A stretch of 64,000 bases of DNA. It comes from Caldilineaceae bacterium. GTDB taxonomy: Bacteria; Chloroflexota; Anaerolineae; Caldilineales; Caldilineaceae. The translations under genes were made by a program, and so were the position numbers. Shown here piece by piece: positions 7,856 to 16,461 of this stretch. Every line of letters begins with the position of its first letter. Position 1 is the first letter of the stretch. The stretch covers positions 62,001 to 126,000 of the forward strand of contig JAPKMW010000007.1 of the NCBI GenBank assembly GCA_026645575.1. The letters are read 5' to 3'. The notes under the pieces were generated by a model, which was given only the letters and a program-made list of their open reading frames with translations, was not told the DNA's origin and ran no database searches.

Positions 7856-9178
7856 ATGATTATCGTCGACAAAGCTCTCGAACGTCGCCATGCCGCCGGC
7901 AACCCCATCCGTGTCGCCATGATCGGCGCCGGTTTTATGGGGCGGGGCATTGCCCTGCAATTTTTCACCGCTGTGCGCGGCATGAAACTGGTTGCCATTG
8001 CCAACCGTCACCTGGCTGGTGCGCAGCGCGCCTACCGGGAAGCCGGCGTGACCGACCTGCGCATTGCCGACCGGGTGGCGCAGGTCGAAGACGCTATCGT
8101 CAACGACCAGTGTGTTGTCACCGAAGATGCCGGTCTGTTGACCACCGCCGAGGGCATTGACGCCGTGATCGAAGTGACCGGCGCTGTCGAATTTGGCGCC
8201 GCAACCGTCTTGAGCGCCATCCAACATGGCAAGCATACCATCCTGATGAACGCCGAACTGGACAGCACGGTCGGCTGCCTGCTCAAGGTCTACGCCGACC
8301 GGGCCGGCGTGATCTACACCAACGCCGACGGCGATCAACCAGGGGTGATCATGAACCTCTACCGCTTTGTCAAAGGCATTGGCGTCAAACCGGTGCTGTG
8401 CGGCAACATCAAGGGGCTGCACGACCCCTATCGCAACCCGACGACACAGGAGGGCTTTGCGCGCCAGTGGGGCCAGCAGCCGCACATGGTCACCTCTTTT
8501 GCCGATGGTTCCAAAATTTCCTTTGAACAGGCCATTGTCGCCAACGCCACGGGGATGCGCGTCGCCAAACGGGGGATGCACGGCCCCACTGTTGCGCCGG
8601 GAACGCCCATTAGCGAAGCGGTCAACCGCTACCCGCTCCCTGATCTGCTGGACGGGCCGGGGATTGTCGATTATGTGGTGGGGGCAGCGCCCGGTCCTGG
8701 CGTCTTTGTATTGGGGACGCACGATCACCCAGCCCAACAACATTATCTGAACTTATACAAGCTGGGCGCCGGGCCGTTATATTGCTTTTACACGCCCTAT
8801 CATCTCTGTCACTTTGAGGCGCCCAATACCGTGGCCCGCGCTGTTCTTTTTCAGGATGCTGCGTTAGCGCCGGCGGGTGCGCCCACCGTCCATGTTGTCG
8901 CCACGGCCAAAGTCGATCTCAAAGCCGGCCAGGTGTTGGATGGCATCGGCCACTACATGACCTATGGTCTTTGTGAAAATGCCGACGTGGTTCAGCAAGA
9001 GCAATTATTGCCGCTGGGGTTAGCCGAAGGGGCGCGCCTAACGCGTGATGTAGCCAAAGACACAGTGCTGACCTTTGCTGACGTTACCTTGCCGCCCGAT
9101 CGCCTCGTTGATCAACTCTGGCAGGAGCAGCAGCATCACTTTGCCCAAAAGATTAGTTTGTCAACGCCGTCCCGATAG
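7856..9178 (+). CDS. Homoserine-dehydrogenase-like oxidoreductase with C-terminal SAF domain
   Basis: A 440-residue protein. An N-terminal Rossmann fold (VAMIGAGFMGRGIALQF, about residues 20-36) is followed by a homoserine-dehydrogenase-like middle part, with GNIKGLHDPYRNPTTQ around 182-197. A SAF-type domain (VATAKVDLKAGQVLDGIG, then ADVTLPPD) occupies about residues 345-425. Proteins of this architecture often appear in polysaccharide loci but their reaction is not firmly established; oxidation or reduction of a nucleotide-linked sugar or sugar acid is an inference from context. The frame opens at 7802, but ATG 7856 follows AAGGATA and matches where conserved sequence begins. GAGGGTTTCAACCCTC just upstream is a small hairpin. 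Confidence 0.75.
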   Translation: MIIVDKALERRHAAGNPIRVAMIGAGFMGRGIALQFFTAVRGMKLVAIANRHLAGAQRAYREAGVTDLRIADRVAQVEDAIVNDQCVVTEDAGLLTTAEGIDAVIEVTGAVEFGAATVLSAIQHGKHTILMNAELDSTVGCLLKVYADRAGVIYTNADGDQPGVIMNLYRFVKGIGVKPVLCGNIKGLHDPYRNPTTQEGFARQWGQQPHMVTSFADGSKISFEQAIVANATGMRVAKRGMHGPTVAPGTPISEAVNRYPLPDLLDGPGIVDYVVGAAPGPGVFVLGTHDHPAQQHYLNLYKLGAGPLYCFYTPYHLCHFEAPNTVARAVLFQDAALAPAGAPTVHVVATAKVDLKAGQVLDGIGHYMTYGLCENADVVQQEQLLPLGLAEGARLTRDVAKDTVLTFADVTLPPDRLVDQLWQEQQHHFAQKISLSTPSR

Positions 9179-9186
9179 ACCTACCT

Positions 9187-9213
9187 GTCCCGTAGGGACG
9201 CCTGAGTTTAGGA
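9187..9213. repeat. Solitary half of the 'GTCCCGTAGGGACG..TGAGTTTAGG' repeat
   Basis: The same sequence as one arm of the inverted repeat at 43073-43148, but here without its partner arm. It sits directly upstream of the ribosome-binding site of the next gene. Confidence 0.6.
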
Positions 9214-9230
9214 AGAGGAGAGGTTCGCTC

Positions 9231-10097
9231 GTGAAGCTTAGTGTGGTGATTCCTTGTTATAACGCGGCTGCCACCATTGGCGAAACGCTCGATGCGTTGG
9301 CTGGACAAAGGTGGTCGGAACCGTGGGAGATTCTGGTGGTCAACAATCGCTCGACTGACCACTCGATGCAGGTTGTGGAAGTGTACCAAAAATCGATTCC
9401 CAATCTGCGCACGGTGGAGGCTTGTGACCGTCAGGGGCAGCCCCATGCGCTCAATGTTGGTGTGCAAGGGGCATTGGGAGAAGCCATCGCCCTTTGCGAC
9501 GCCGATGATGTGGCGGGCGAGGGCTGGGTGGCGGCGATGGGCGAGGCGTTGGCGCACCATGATTTTGTCGCCTGCCGTATGGAGACCGAAAAGCTCAACC
9601 GCACTTGGGTCTGCCTGGCGCGCGACCGTCCGCAATGCGACGGTTTGCTAAGTTATAAATATCCGCCCTACCTTCCCCACGCCAGTGGTGGGACGATTGG
9701 CTTTAAGCGTACACTCTGTACTCTGTATGGCGGCTTTGATGAAGAGACCTTCCGCATCCTTCATGACACCGATTTCTGTTGGCGGCTGCAACGGGCCGGC
9801 GTACCCTTACACTTTGTGCCGGAAGCGGTGATGCATGTGCGCTTTCGGTCAACACTGCGCGGCATGGTTCGCCAGGCCAAAGGCTACGGCGCCGAGAATG
9901 TGCTGCTCTACAAGCGCTATCGTAACGAAGGCATGCCGCACCTCGCCTGGAAACGCGGTCTGCGCGAGTGGGTGAAGCTCTTTGTCCAGTTGTTCCGCAT
10001 TCGCAACAAAGTCACCCTGGCCCGTTGGCTTTGGCGGTGGAGCTGGCGTGTCGGACGTTTGCAGAGCAGCATTGAACAGCGTATTTTTGCCCTTTGA
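9231..10097 (+). CDS. Glycosyltransferase family 2
   Basis: A 288-residue GT-A fold enzyme. It starts VKLSVVIPCYNAAATIGETL, the usual GT2 opening; NNRSTD and CDADDVAGEGW supply the nucleotide and DxD-type metal sites. It would transfer a sugar from a nucleotide donor during repeat-unit assembly on the cytoplasmic side; no membrane segment is evident. An in-frame start at 9075 would lie inside the upstream gene, so GTG 9231 is preferred, 8 bp after GAAGAGGAGAGG. Donor and acceptor cannot be read from the sequence. Confidence 0.85.
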   Translation: MKLSVVIPCYNAAATIGETLDALAGQRWSEPWEILVVNNRSTDHSMQVVEVYQKSIPNLRTVEACDRQGQPHALNVGVQGALGEAIALCDADDVAGEGWVAAMGEALAHHDFVACRMETEKLNRTWVCLARDRPQCDGLLSYKYPPYLPHASGGTIGFKRTLCTLYGGFDEETFRILHDTDFCWRLQRAGVPLHFVPEAVMHVRFRSTLRGMVRQAKGYGAENVLLYKRYRNEGMPHLAWKRGLREWVKLFVQLFRIRNKVTLARWLWRWSWRVGRLQSSIEQRIFAL

Positions 10098-10190
10098 AGT
10101 TGGGTAGTAGGTATGGGGTTATTGGGGATTAGACGCAATCGTTGTGAATAGTCAATATCGATACCCAAAATTCAGTTTCCGGTGGAGCCT

Positions 10191-11219
10191 ATGACGCAAT
10201 TTACAACCCAATCTGAACCGCTGGTAAGCATGGTTACGCCTGTCTACAACGGGGAAAAGTATCTAGCCGCCTGTATTGAGAGCGTGCTGGCCCAAAGCTA
10301 CACCAACTGGGAATACATCATCGTCAACAACGGCAGCACCGATGGTTCGCTGGCGCTGGCCCAACACTACGCCGCTCAGGACGTGCGCATTCAAGTGCAT
10401 GACAATCGAGAATTCCTGCGCGCCATGCCCAACTGGAATCACGCCCTGCGCCAGATTGCGCCGGCGAGCGTCTATTGCAAGGTGGTTCACGCCGATGATT
10501 GGATCTTTCCCGACTGCCTGGCGCGCATGGTGGCCCTTGCTGCCGCCAACCCATCGGTGGGTCTGGTGGGCGCCTACCGCTTGAATGAGGAGACTATCGA
10601 CCTGGATGGGCTGCCCTATCCCAGCCCAGTGACGCCGGGGCACACCATCTGTCGCCTGTCGCTGCAACGGGAGCCGCTCTATCTCTTTGGTTCTCCCACC
10701 TCGCTCTTGATTCGTTCCGACCTGATCCGCAAGCGCGCGGCCTTTTATGATGAAAGCTTGATCCACGCCGACACCGATGTTTGTTTTCAAGTGCTGGCCG
10801 AAAGCGACTTTGGCTTTGTCCATCAGGTGTTGACCTATACCCGCCAGCACAATGAGTCGCGCTCTTCGTTTGTGCATCGCTTTCACACCCATGCCGCTGA
10901 ACGGCTGTTGCGGCTCAAGCGCTATGGGCCGCTCTATCTGCCGCCAGCGGAGTATCAGCAGCGTTGGCAAGCGATGACGCGCGGATATTACCGGCTGATC
11001 GCCCGTGGACTGTGGGACGGGAAGGGCAAAGCGTTCTGGGAATACCACCGGCAGAACCTGGCGAAACTGGATCTGCCCGTTGAACGGCTAACGCTGGCGC
11101 GCTCCTTCTGTCGCGAAGCCCTTGTGGCCGGACGCTCCTGGCGGGGGGCCATCGGCAATCTGATGGGACTTTTGCAGGGGAGCAAGAGCGAAGCGGCCTT
11201 GCAAAAGCTGCAAAGTTAA
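10191..11219 (+). CDS. Glycosyltransferase family 2
   Basis: A 342-residue GT2 enzyme with VSMVTPVYNGEKYLAACIES at the N-terminus, NNGSTDGSLALA and the metal-binding VVHADDWIFPDCL (about residues 96-108). The C-terminal 120 residues are basic and helical, typical of membrane-associated GT2 enzymes. The GTG at 10182 lies within the GGTGGAG ribosome site, so ATG 10191 is chosen. About 90 bp without a gene separate it from the previous glycosyltransferase. It is the second GT2 in the cluster and too divergent from the first to be a recent duplicate. Confidence 0.85.
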   Translation: MTQFTTQSEPLVSMVTPVYNGEKYLAACIESVLAQSYTNWEYIIVNNGSTDGSLALAQHYAAQDVRIQVHDNREFLRAMPNWNHALRQIAPASVYCKVVHADDWIFPDCLARMVALAAANPSVGLVGAYRLNEETIDLDGLPYPSPVTPGHTICRLSLQREPLYLFGSPTSLLIRSDLIRKRAAFYDESLIHADTDVCFQVLAESDFGFVHQVLTYTRQHNESRSSFVHRFHTHAAERLLRLKRYGPLYLPPAEYQQRWQAMTRGYYRLIARGLWDGKGKAFWEYHRQNLAKLDLPVERLTLARSFCREALVAGRSWRGAIGNLMGLLQGSKSEAALQKLQS

Positions 11220-11263
11220 GGTGTGAAGCCAATGAGCGGAAAGCTGCACTAGAGGAGTATGGT

Positions 11264-12517
11264 TTGCTAACGAATCAGAGCCTGATCTATTTTGCCCCAG
11301 AGCCGTGGAACGGTCTGTGGCGCAATCGCCAACAATTGATGTCGATCTTTGCCCGTCACAACAAAGTGCTGTTTGTCGAGGATCGGTTCTATCTTAAGCA
11401 GGTGGTGAGCCGCTGGCGTCAGGGGAAGCTCACCCTGGCCGATCTTCGGCGTCCATCCCTACAGCGGCTTTCGGACAATCTGGCGATTTTGCGCTACCCC
11501 ATCTGGGCGCCTGTGAGCGGCGCTTCACCTCTGCGTGCGATCACCCAGCGGGTGCGGCGCGCGTACCTGTGCGCCGCCCTGAACAAATTAGAGATGACGG
11601 CGCCCATTGTCTGGTTCTCACGCCCGGCCATGGTCGATCTGGTCCATGAGATGCCGCCGACGCGCCTGCGCATCTACCATGTGGTGGATGAATATGGCGC
11701 CTATGTACGCCAGACCGCCCATAGTCGGCAGCGCACGGAAGCCCAGGAGCAGGCCATGTTGGCGCAGGTCGATCTGGTGCTTGTGGTCTCGGAAAAGCTA
11801 CGGCAGACCAAGGGGGCGCATCATGCCAACACCCATCTCGTGCCTAATGGTGTTGATTACCAACTCTATCAACAGGCGTTAGCGCACGCTGATCTACCGC
11901 CGGCGCTGGCGGCGATTCCCGCTCCGCGACTCGGTTACATCGGCTTGATTGGCGACAAACTCGATTTTGCCCTCTTGCTGGCCCTGGCCCGGCACAATCC
12001 CGCCTGGTCGCTGGTCTTTTTGGGCGAGGCCAACGTGAGCCAACAGCAGGCGACGTGGGCGGCGTTGCGCCAGATGCCCAATGTCTACCATCTGCCGGCG
12101 GTGCCTGCCCAGGCGGTGCCGGACTATGTGAAAGGCTTTACTATGGGTCTCATGCCCTATGTGCGCAACGAACAGGCCGAACATATCAGCCCGCTCAAGC
12201 TCTATGATTACCTGGCCGCCGGTCTGCCGGTTGTTTCGGTTCCCATTCCGGCAGCGCGCCTCTTTGCCGATAGTATCCACCTGGCCGATACGCCTGGACA
12301 CTTTATCGAAGCGGTACAACAGGCCATGACTGAACAACATCCCGCGCAACAGGCGGCGCGACGCGCGCTGGCCGCACAACACACCTGGGAGCAGCGAGCC
12401 GAACAAATTTCAACCTTGATTCAAAACCAGTTGATTCCCAAGCCGTCGCGGCTTGACCAAGGAACGCAGCAAGCGCCGCTTGCCGGGCAGTCGGTTGCAG
12501 AGCGGTGGCGAGCATGA
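11264..12517 (+). CDS. Glycosyltransferase, GT-B fold (WsaF/GT4-like)
   Basis: A 417-residue protein beginning LTNQSLIYFAPEPWNGLWRN, with the pattern VLFVEDRFY, YHVVDEYG and, in the C-terminal Rossmann domain, LMPYVRNEQAEHISPLKLYD, which includes the E-x7-like donor-binding region of GT4-type enzymes. It probably adds one sugar of the repeat unit. TTG 11264 is the start because GAGGAG lies 6 bp upstream; the nearby ATG at 11259 is out of frame and stops at once. Its stop overlaps the next start by 4 bp (ATGA), indicating coupling. Confidence 0.8.
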   Translation: MLTNQSLIYFAPEPWNGLWRNRQQLMSIFARHNKVLFVEDRFYLKQVVSRWRQGKLTLADLRRPSLQRLSDNLAILRYPIWAPVSGASPLRAITQRVRRAYLCAALNKLEMTAPIVWFSRPAMVDLVHEMPPTRLRIYHVVDEYGAYVRQTAHSRQRTEAQEQAMLAQVDLVLVVSEKLRQTKGAHHANTHLVPNGVDYQLYQQALAHADLPPALAAIPAPRLGYIGLIGDKLDFALLLALARHNPAWSLVFLGEANVSQQQATWAALRQMPNVYHLPAVPAQAVPDYVKGFTMGLMPYVRNEQAEHISPLKLYDYLAAGLPVVSVPIPAARLFADSIHLADTPGHFIEAVQQAMTEQHPAQQAARRALAAQHTWEQRAEQISTLIQNQLIPKPSRLDQGTQQAPLAGQSVAERWRA

Positions 12518-13767
12518 AACCGAGCATGAAACAACGACAACGGATTTTGTATGTCGAAACGGCCCGCCTGGTCGGCGGCTCCTCGATCAGTTTGTACGAA
12601 CTGGTGCGCGGGCTTGACCCCAGCCGTTACGAACCGGTGGTGCTCTTCTACTATGACACTCCCTACGTACAGAAATTTCGGGAGAATGGCATACGGACCC
12701 TGATCTTACACAAAGACGCACCGCCAACCGTCGCCGCCGCCCATGCGCAGCGTGACATTGAACAGCGTCTGCGGCGACATGGCAACTGGCTGGGGTTGGC
12801 CTACCGGTATAGCAAGGAAGCATACCGCGTTGCGCAGCACGATTGGCCCATTGCTCGGCGTATTGCCTGCCTGATCAAGGCCGAAGGCATTGACCTGGTG
12901 CATCATAACAACTCTTTGCGCGGCAACCAAAGCGCCATTCTCGGCGCCCGCCTGGCCGGCACGCCCCAGATTTGTCATGTGCGCATGCTCCATCCATGCC
13001 CGCCCTTTGCCCACCTGACCCAACGGTTTATTGCCGCCTTTATCTACATCTCCCAAGCCGTCGAACAGAGCTACAGCGCCTGGGGCATTCCCGCTGACCG
13101 GGGGCGCGTTATTCACAACCCGTTTCAGTTGGCATCTATGCCGGATGCAGCCGATGCAGCGGCGCTGCGCGCCGAGTTGGGGCTGGCCCCCGACGATTTG
13201 GTGATCAGCAATGTGGGACGGATCTGTTCATGGAAGGGGCAGGATTACTTTGTACGGGCGATGGCGGCAGTCGCGGCGGCAGAGCCACGCGCCAAGGCGC
13301 TGATTGTGGGCGCGCCCAATCTGACCGCACCGGGTGAACATGCCTATTACCAGGATCTACAGCGGCTGGTCCACGCGTTAGGTCTGGCCGATGTTGTTAC
13401 ATTTACCGGCTTTCGCGCTGATATTCCCCAGGTGATGGCAGCCGCCGACCTCGTGGTACATAGCGCCTCGGCGCCGGAACCCTTTGGTCGGGTCATTGTA
13501 GAAGCGATGCTGGCGGGGCGACCCATTGTGGCAACGGCAGCCGGCGGTGTACTGGAAATTATCGAGGATCGGGTGACGGGGTTGTTAGTGCCGCCCAAAG
13601 ATGCGGATGCGATGGCCGTGGCAATTACCTCTCTGTTGCAACAGCCAACGGTGGCCGCCACGATGGGCGCGACAGCCCGACAGCACGCCGCCGACCGCTT
13701 TACCGTAGAGCAGCATGTCCAGCAAGTCGAAGCGCTCTATGCAGAACTTTGCGCAACAGTGGAGTAG
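12514..13767 (+). CDS. Glycosyltransferase family 4
   Basis: A 417-residue GT-B retaining glycosyltransferase. The N-terminal domain starts at RILYVETARLVGGSSISLYE. The C-terminal GT4 domain has ISNVGRICSWKGQDYFVRAM, FTGFRADIPQVMAAADLVVH and the donor-sugar motif EPFGRVIVEAMLAGRPIVAT (about residues 324-344). The ATG overlaps the previous stop in ATGA, so the two glycosyltransferases are translationally coupled. After the gene, 'TGCGCAAGT' is present twice within 46 bp. Confidence 0.87.
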   Translation: MKPSMKQRQRILYVETARLVGGSSISLYELVRGLDPSRYEPVVLFYYDTPYVQKFRENGIRTLILHKDAPPTVAAAHAQRDIEQRLRRHGNWLGLAYRYSKEAYRVAQHDWPIARRIACLIKAEGIDLVHHNNSLRGNQSAILGARLAGTPQICHVRMLHPCPPFAHLTQRFIAAFIYISQAVEQSYSAWGIPADRGRVIHNPFQLASMPDAADAAALRAELGLAPDDLVISNVGRICSWKGQDYFVRAMAAVAAAEPRAKALIVGAPNLTAPGEHAYYQDLQRLVHALGLADVVTFTGFRADIPQVMAAADLVVHSASAPEPFGRVIVEAMLAGRPIVATAAGGVLEIIEDRVTGLLVPPKDADAMAVAITSLLQQPTVAATMGATARQHAADRFTVEQHVQQVEALYAELCATVE

Positions 13768-13813
13768 GTACCGTGCGCAAGTCAGCACCATGCGCAAGTA
13801 AGGTAAGGTTTTT

Positions 13814-14878
13814 ATGCAAGGACAAGATTTACTGCGATTTTTACAGCTTCTGGGGCGTTGGTGGTGGGTGATTGCCCTGGCGCTTCTGGCAACGATTGCC
13901 GCGCTCATTATCGCCATTATGGTTGCCGTGCCCAAGTATCAGGCGAGTGTGACCATTCAGATCAGCGCACCCCCGCCGCAGGAGGCGCCCTTATTCAGCG
14001 AATTTGGGCGGGAAGCGGTGAGCCAGCAGATCGAACAGACCCGCACCAGTTTGGCGGAGTTTCTCCAGGCTGGCAATGTGACCGAGCAGGTTCTTGCACG
14101 CTTACCCACAGTGACGATGTCGGCGGAGGAGCTGCGCTCATTGATCGCGGTCGAATTGCCGCCGGCCTCCCAATCGTTGCGGGTGCGGGTGCAGGCCGCA
14201 TCACCGGCGCTGGCGGCGCTGTTAGCCAACACGGTGGCAGAAGTAGGTTTGGAAGATTATGCTCAGTTGCTCGCTCAACCAACAGCAAGCAATCGGCAGT
14301 TTATTGAACAGCAGCTCCAACTAAGCGCTACCAGGCTGCTGGCGGCAGAAGAGAGGCTAGAGGAATTTCGGATCACGCACAAGGTATACGATGTCGAGCA
14401 GGCCATCAACAGTCAGAGCAATTTGCTCAATGTGTTACGCCAGAATAGCGACCTGGCGCGCGCCAAGAATGCCGCCGCCGAGGTTCAACAGATGGCGCCG
14501 ATTATTGTTGAGCGCGAACAAGAGTTACAGGCCCTGATTCAACTTGTGCCGGAGTACAACACGCTTGTCGATCAAGTGGCGCATATTCGTTCAACCGGCA
14601 ATCTGCTGCAAGAAAGCCTCAGCGAGGCCCAGATCAAGGAGAGCCAGATTCTATCGAGTGGTTCGATGCAGATTATCAGCGCAGCCCGACCACCAGAGCG
14701 CTCAATGCCTGTCATCAGCAATGCGGTCATTCTGCTGAGTCTCTTGAGCAGCTTGCTGGTTGGCATCTTGCTGGCGCTGCTGCTGGAGTTTACAGACCGA
14801 ATAAATTCAGCACGGCGGGCGGCGCCATACCCGGCGCCACATGAGGTGAGGGGGAACCCGCTTACCAAACTGGGGTGA
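13814..14878 (+). CDS. Wzz/BY-kinase-type polysaccharide chain-length determinant protein
   Basis: A 354-residue protein with a first membrane segment at about residues 19-42 (WWVIALALLATIAALIIAIM) and a second at about 303-325. A large periplasm-facing region between them has strong coiled-coil character (residues 160-270). The segment AARPPERSMPVISNAV before the last helix matches the proline-rich hinge of Wzz-family proteins. Such proteins set polymer length. No tyrosine-kinase domain is fused and none is seen nearby. The stop overlaps the GTGA start of the next gene. Confidence 0.85.
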   Translation: MQGQDLLRFLQLLGRWWWVIALALLATIAALIIAIMVAVPKYQASVTIQISAPPPQEAPLFSEFGREAVSQQIEQTRTSLAEFLQAGNVTEQVLARLPTVTMSAEELRSLIAVELPPASQSLRVRVQAASPALAALLANTVAEVGLEDYAQLLAQPTASNRQFIEQQLQLSATRLLAAEERLEEFRITHKVYDVEQAINSQSNLLNVLRQNSDLARAKNAAAEVQQMAPIIVEREQELQALIQLVPEYNTLVDQVAHIRSTGNLLQESLSEAQIKESQILSSGSMQIISAARPPERSMPVISNAVILLSLLSSLLVGILLALLLEFTDRINSARRAAPYPAPHEVRGNPLTKLG

Positions 14879-16386
14879 CGATAAAATCGGGCATTGACGG
14901 TAAATTTTTTATGGTAAAGTTAGCAACCACAAAAAGTATTGATCTGCTGCTGCATCTGCGCAAAGTGCTGCTGGCGCTGGTGGCGGTCGGCGCGGGCAGT
15001 GCGATTGGTCTGCTGGTGGTGGATACCAACGAAAGCGCCGCCGTCATCACGTCGTTGTTGGTGCTCATCTGCTTTGTCCTGTTGACACTTAACGAACCAT
15101 TCTCTGGTCTGTTGGTCTGGCTCTTTTGCGCCGCCATCCTGGATTCCTGGGTGGAGTTGCCATTCGGCGCCGGCTTGCCGGATCTCTCGTTTAATCGATT
15201 TGCGGTACTCTTTCTGGCGCTGGCGCTGCTACTGCCGGTGTTGGTGGGACGCACAAGCTTACGGCATCTTGGCCTCATCGATCTTTGTGTTCTGCTCGCG
15301 CCGATTGGGTTTGCCCTGGCGGCCCGTATCTCGCCCCAGCCGGTGGGCGTAGTGCAAACCGCGCTCTCTCTTCACCTCATTCCTGCGGCAGGCTATTTCT
15401 TTGCCAAGCATCTGGTGCAGGATCGTCAGCGTCTACAGCTACTGCTCTGGGTAATCGCCTGTTTTGGCATCTTTGCCGGCGCCTATGCCATCTATGAATC
15501 TTTTACCGGTCATGTTCTCTTTTTGGCCAAAGACCAGGAAGTGGGGCGCCTCTACCGTGGCGATACCCAGTTGCGCCTGATCGTCGGTCTCATTGGCAGC
15601 ACCGGCGGTATGGGGCGCGTGTTGGTCATCACCCTGCTGGTGACGATCTATCTGATCATGGAGCGTCGTAGCAACAGGGGCAGACTGTGGCTGATTGTTG
15701 GCGCTTTGGTCGAGTTTGGCGGCTTGCTCGTCACCTATAGCCGTACACCGTTGTTCGCCCTGCTGCTGGGCCTCTTCCTGTTGCAGTTCTGCTACCCGCG
15801 CTTGCGCACGGTCTTGGTTGTCGGCGCCCTTTTTGTAGCGCTCAATCTGGCCGTCAACTGGCAGCAGATTCAGGCCAGCGAGATCGCTCAGCACCGGCTG
15901 GATGGCTTGCAAGATTACAACGGACGCACAACGCGCTGGGAGACAGGGTTGAATATGTGGCTGGATCGTCCGCTACAAGGGTGGGGCGTTAGTGCATTTG
16001 CAGCCGTGTCGGGGCAGTACCGCGTTGACAACCCAGGCCGGAACTTTGATGCTGTGGAGAATGACTTTCTCTATCTCCTGGTTGCCACCGGGCTGATCGG
16101 CTTTCTGCCCTACGCCATTTTTCTGCTGGCGATTGGGGGCAAAAGCATCGCACTCTTCTTCCAGACGCGTCGCCACGACTGGGTGAGCTTTATTCATACG
16201 CGCACGGTCGTACTCTTTTGGGCTGTCTTCCTGTGCTTTGTCATCGGTTCCTTTACAGCCAAAAATGTCCAGCCCATTGTCAAGTTGTTGCCCTTTGTCA
16301 TCGCCGGCGCCATTGTCGGCAGCCAGGAGCATCGACTGGTCAAGCCTTTACGCGGAAGCTTTTATACCGCCGAAGTAACGGTCTGA
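14875..16386 (+). CDS. O-antigen ligase / polysaccharide polymerase family membrane protein
   Basis: About 503 residues with some 10-12 hydrophobic segments. The O-antigen ligase/Wzy_C signature is present: RTTRWETGLNMWLDRPLQGW, then ENDFLYLLVATGLIGFLPYA near residues 395-415. It either polymerises repeat units or transfers the chain to an acceptor. Having both an ABC exporter and a Wzy/Wzz-like pair in one locus is unusual. The start is uncertain: GTG 14875 overlaps the previous stop, while ATG 14911 lies closer to conserved sequence; neither has a strong ribosome site. Confidence 0.85.
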   Translation: MTIKSGIDGKFFMVKLATTKSIDLLLHLRKVLLALVAVGAGSAIGLLVVDTNESAAVITSLLVLICFVLLTLNEPFSGLLVWLFCAAILDSWVELPFGAGLPDLSFNRFAVLFLALALLLPVLVGRTSLRHLGLIDLCVLLAPIGFALAARISPQPVGVVQTALSLHLIPAAGYFFAKHLVQDRQRLQLLLWVIACFGIFAGAYAIYESFTGHVLFLAKDQEVGRLYRGDTQLRLIVGLIGSTGGMGRVLVITLLVTIYLIMERRSNRGRLWLIVGALVEFGGLLVTYSRTPLFALLLGLFLLQFCYPRLRTVLVVGALFVALNLAVNWQQIQASEIAQHRLDGLQDYNGRTTRWETGLNMWLDRPLQGWGVSAFAAVSGQYRVDNPGRNFDAVENDFLYLLVATGLIGFLPYAIFLLAIGGKSIALFFQTRRHDWVSFIHTRTVVLFWAVFLCFVIGSFTAKNVQPIVKLLPFVIAGAIVGSQEHRLVKPLRGSFYTAEVTV

Positions 16387-16440
16387 TAGGTGCGGTTTGC
16401 AGCCGCACACACGATAAACCGTGCGGCTGCAAACCGCACT
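16387..16440. repeat. Hairpin, GTGCGGTTTGCAGCCGCAC family
   Basis: TAGGTGCGGTTTGCAGCCGC (from 16387) pairs with GTGCGGCTGCAAACCGCACT (16421-16440) around a 12-bp loop, immediately after the ligase stop. Each arm is itself a near-palindrome. No T-run follows. Confidence 0.8.
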
Positions 16441-16461
16441 TGAGAACAAAAGGAGCTGTGC

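Noticed and set aside
7526..8743. Long antisense frame (405 codons) across the epimerase and SAF dehydrogenase genes
   Set aside because: It spans two well-supported genes on the other strand and shows only composition-driven Gly/Asp/His-rich sequence.
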